Of a DNA stretch of 64,000 bases, positions 62,115 through 64,000 are shown piece after piece; within the stretch, counting starts at the first letter, position 1, and each line of letters begins with the position of its first letter. The translations under genes and the position numbers were made by a program. The notes under the pieces are model-generated. The model did no database searches, was not told where the DNA came from, and saw nothing but the letters and a program-made list of their open reading frames with translations. The stretch is from Feifania hominis (GTDB taxonomy: Bacteria > Bacillota > Clostridia > Oscillospirales > Feifaniaceae). Where the stretch lies: positions 248,001 to 312,000 of the forward strand of contig NZ_JACRSP010000002.1 of NCBI RefSeq assembly GCF_014384765.1, given 5' to 3'.

Positions 62115-62945
62115 TCAGCGGTGCTGCAGGGGCAGCCACTCGAGAATGCGCTGAATCTCGTCGTCCCAGAAGTCCCAGTTGTGAACGCCCGGCTGCTCGT
62201 GGTAGTCGTAGCGGAAACCGATGCGGTCGAGATGCTCTTTAAACTGCGTATTCGAAGGATAGACGAAGTCCTCCGTGCCGCAGCACATGTAAAACTTCGG
62301 GTAGTCGATCTTCTTCTCGACGAGCTGCGACGCAAGCCAGCAGCTGTCGTCGATGGTGCCCTCGGTTTTTTCGCCCGGCTCAAACGCCATGGACCAGACG
62401 CTGTCATCACTTGTCGCCTTCTCCATCGACTTGCCGAAGCCGCCCGAGAGGCTTGCGACGTAGCCGTACATCTCAGGCTTGCTCATGCCGAGCTTAAACG
62501 CCCCCGCGCCGCCCATCGAAAGGCCTGCGATGAAAGTGTCCTCCCGCCGGGTCGAAACCGGGAACATCCACTTGATCATCTCGGGCAGTTCCTCTGTGAA
62601 ATAGTCGTAGTACTGCGGGCCGCCGCGCGGCATGTTGCGGTAGCAGCTGTTCTCAGCATCCGGCATGACTACGCAGAGATTGTAATTCTGCGCGTAGCTC
62701 TCGATGCGCGAGAAGCGCATCCAGTCTCCGTCGTCACCGTAGGTTCCGTGCAGCAGATAGAGCACCGGACACTTGAGTTCGGGCGAATAGTAATCGAGCC
62801 CGTGGCCGCTCATCTTCGAGCGCTCAAACTGTGACGACATCGCCCCGTCCATGATCTCGCCCGCGAGAGGCGTCGGCAGAATGACCTGTATGTCGGTCTT
62901 TGTGCGAAGTGTCTTAGAAAATGTCTTGAGCTGTATGAATGCCAT
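62115..62945 (-). CDS. Esterase, tandem copy 2 (PF00756-type)
   Basis: The 276-residue protein has the same layout and termini as copy 1, with nucleophile IAGLSMGGAGAFKLG and YHEQPGVHNWDFWDDEIQRILEWLPLQHR. Long stretches of DNA match copy 1 nearly base for base, for example 61973-62060 against 62813-62900, which suggests recent duplication or gene conversion. The segment after GGFGKSMEKATSDDSVWSMAFEPGEKT is variable. Confidence 0.88.
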   Translation of the reverse strand: MAFIQLKTFSKTLRTKTDIQVILPTPLAGEIMDGAMSSQFERSKMSGHGLDYYSPELKCPVLYLLHGTYGDDGDWMRFSRIESYAQNYNLCVVMPDAENSCYRNMPRGGPQYYDYFTEELPEMIKWMFPVSTRREDTFIAGLSMGGAGAFKLGMSKPEMYGYVASLSGGFGKSMEKATSDDSVWSMAFEPGEKTEGTIDDSCWLASQLVEKKIDYPKFYMCCGTEDFVYPSNTQFKEHLDRIGFRYDYHEQPGVHNWDFWDDEIQRILEWLPLQHR

Positions 62946-62956
62946 ATTATCCTCCT

Positions 62957-63787
62957 TTAGCGGTGCTGCAAGGGCAACCACTCGAGCACACGCAGAATCT
63001 CCCCGTCCCAGAAATCCCAGTTGTGAACGCCCGGCTGCTCGTGGTAGTCATAGCGGAATCCGATGCGGTCGAGGTGCTCCTTGAGCTCTGTATTCTTCGG
63101 GTAGATGTAATCCTCCGTGCCGCAGGACATGTAAAATTTCGGGTAGTCGATCTTCTTTTCGACGAGCTGCGACGCGAGCCAGCAGTTGTCGTCGATGGTG
63201 CCCTCGGTCTGCTCATCCGGCGCAAAGGCCGGCGCCCAGACACAGTCGCCGTTGTCGACGTTCTCCTGCGCCTGCAGAAAGCCGCCCGAGAGACTTGCGA
63301 CACAGCCGTACATCTCAGGCTTGCTCATGCCGAGCTTAAAGGCCCCCATACCGCCCATCGAGAGACCGGCGATAAAGGTGTCCTCCCGCCGGTCGGAGAC
63401 GGGAAACATCCACTTGATCATCGTCGGCAGCTCGTCGGTGAAGTAGTCGTAGTACCGCGGGCCGCCGCGCGGCATGTTGCGGTAGCTGCTGTTTTCGGCG
63501 TCCGCCATGACCACGCAGAGGTTGTAATTCTGCGCGTAACTCTCGATGCGCGAGAAGCGCATCCAGTCCCCATCGTCGCCGTAGGTTCCGTGCAGCAGAT
63601 AGAGCACCGGGCACTTGAGCCCGTCGGCGTAGTAGTCGAGACCGTTTCCGCTGTATTTGTTTCGCTCAAAGTTGGTCGCAAGAACCCCGCCCTTGGCTTC
63701 GCCTGCGAGGGGTGTGGGCAGGATGATTTGAATGTCGGTCTTTTTACGTAGCGCTTTGGAGAACGTCTTGATCTGCAGAAACGCCAT
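62957..63787 (-). CDS. Esterase, tandem copy 3 (PF00756-type)
   Basis: The 276-residue protein begins MAFLQIKTFSKALRKKTDIQIILPTPLAGEAKGG. It has IAGLSMGGMGAFKLG, MSCGTEDYIYPKN and the terminal WLPLQHR. It is the most divergent of the three (NFERNKYSGNG, FLQAQENVDNGDCVWAPAF). Its start overlaps the end of the LivF-like gene by 44 bases, so the esterases are probably transcribed with the transporter. Confidence 0.88.
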   Translation of the reverse strand: MAFLQIKTFSKALRKKTDIQIILPTPLAGEAKGGVLATNFERNKYSGNGLDYYADGLKCPVLYLLHGTYGDDGDWMRFSRIESYAQNYNLCVVMADAENSSYRNMPRGGPRYYDYFTDELPTMIKWMFPVSDRREDTFIAGLSMGGMGAFKLGMSKPEMYGCVASLSGGFLQAQENVDNGDCVWAPAFAPDEQTEGTIDDNCWLASQLVEKKIDYPKFYMSCGTEDYIYPKNTELKEHLDRIGFRYDYHEQPGVHNWDFWDGEILRVLEWLPLQHR

Positions 63788-64000
63788 GCCGCTCCTCCTT
63801 TTTAAAGCTGCCGAGATAGGCGCTGATCAGGCGGGGATCGTTGCTCAGCGCCTGCGACTCCCCGTGGAATTTGATCTGCCCCTGCTCTAAGATGTAGGCG
63901 TAGTCGGACACCTTGAGCGCGAGGCGCGCGTTCTGCTCAATGAGCAGAACCGAGATGCCGAGCTTGTTGATCTCCACGATCTTCTTGAAGAGCTCCTCCA
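63744..64000 (-). CDS. LivF-type branched-chain ABC transporter ATPase, 3' end only
   Basis: Only the last 85 or so residues are in the window: EELFKKIVEINKLGISVLLIEQNARLALKVSDYAYILEQGQIKFHGESQALSNDPRLISAYLG, the typical LivF C-terminus after Walker B. The gene continues beyond 64000. The final residues after YLGSFKKE overlap the first esterase. The transporter could carry the esterified substrate rather than amino acids, since its neighbours are sugar-acid genes. Confidence 0.85.
   Translation of the reverse strand, partial: EELFKKIVEINKLGISVLLIEQNARLALKVSDYAYILEQGQIKFHGESQALSNDPRLISAYLGSFKKEERHGVSADQDVLQSAT

Overview
The window looks like a chromosomal segment of a moderately GC-rich Gram-positive anaerobe, most likely Clostridia and perhaps near Oscillospiraceae. 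The evidence is the large Bacillus-type SRP RNA directly before dnaX-ebfC-recR, an LTA-synthase-type sulfatase, SLH-domain and DegV proteins, FabT-like boxes, BlaI/BlaR-type sensing, strong AGGAGG ribosome binding sites and many intrinsic terminators. The placement is inferred from gene content only. No tRNA, rRNA, CRISPR array, transposase or intact prophage was seen.

Layout. 1-7.8 kb is a sugar locus: a minus-strand sugar ABC transporter (ATPase cut by the window edge, binding lipoprotein) divergent from an esterase, two sugar isomerase/epimerase barrels and an AraB-like ribulokinase, followed by a SorC-type regulator. 7.9-16.2 kb holds a two-gene half-size TauE transporter, small regulators, a BlaI/BlaR1-like sensor pair without a beta-lactamase, a coupled PD-(D/E)XK-like plus HD gene pair, a TipA-like MerR regulator and small proteins. 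16.3-24.6 kb carries the LTA-synthase-like protein, a candidate structured RNA before cardiolipin synthase, gamma-glutamyltransferase, a DUF4349 lipoprotein, and a HydE-like radical SAM gene overlapping an aldolase-fold gene that lacks its catalytic residues. 24.7-27.7 kb is the housekeeping block ffs-dnaX-ebfC-recR.

27.7-35.4 kb is an efflux region: MATE with MarR, an MFS pump behind a leader peptide and hairpin, and a TetR-controlled heterodimeric ABC transporter. 35.5-45 kb carries a membrane protein, rsmE, prmA, an SLH protein, a MacAB-like adaptor/ATPase/permease set and an XRE regulator; two copies of a palindromic intergenic repeat lie here. 45.4-54 kb has a stand-alone pduL, the VTC/DUF4956/beta-helix lipoprotein cassette, several small-protein genes, an alpha/beta hydrolase, an ATP-grasp enzyme and bactofilin. 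54-57.8 kb has a DegV (fatty-acid-binding) gene with a FabT-like MarR regulator and two FabT-like boxes, nnr, and a decayed small gene opposite a ribbon-helix-helix gene. 57.9-64 kb is a second sugar-acid locus: KDPG aldolase fused to a VOC-like domain, FGGY kinase, 2-hydroxyacid dehydrogenase, three tandem esterases of one family, and the end of a LivF-type ABC ATPase.

How it fits together: both ends of the window pair ABC uptake with PF00756-type esterases and sugar kinases, which suggests uptake and intracellular de-esterification of acylated sugars or sugar acids before phosphorylation. The substrates cannot be read from the sequence. The middle is mostly envelope maintenance, efflux and core functions.
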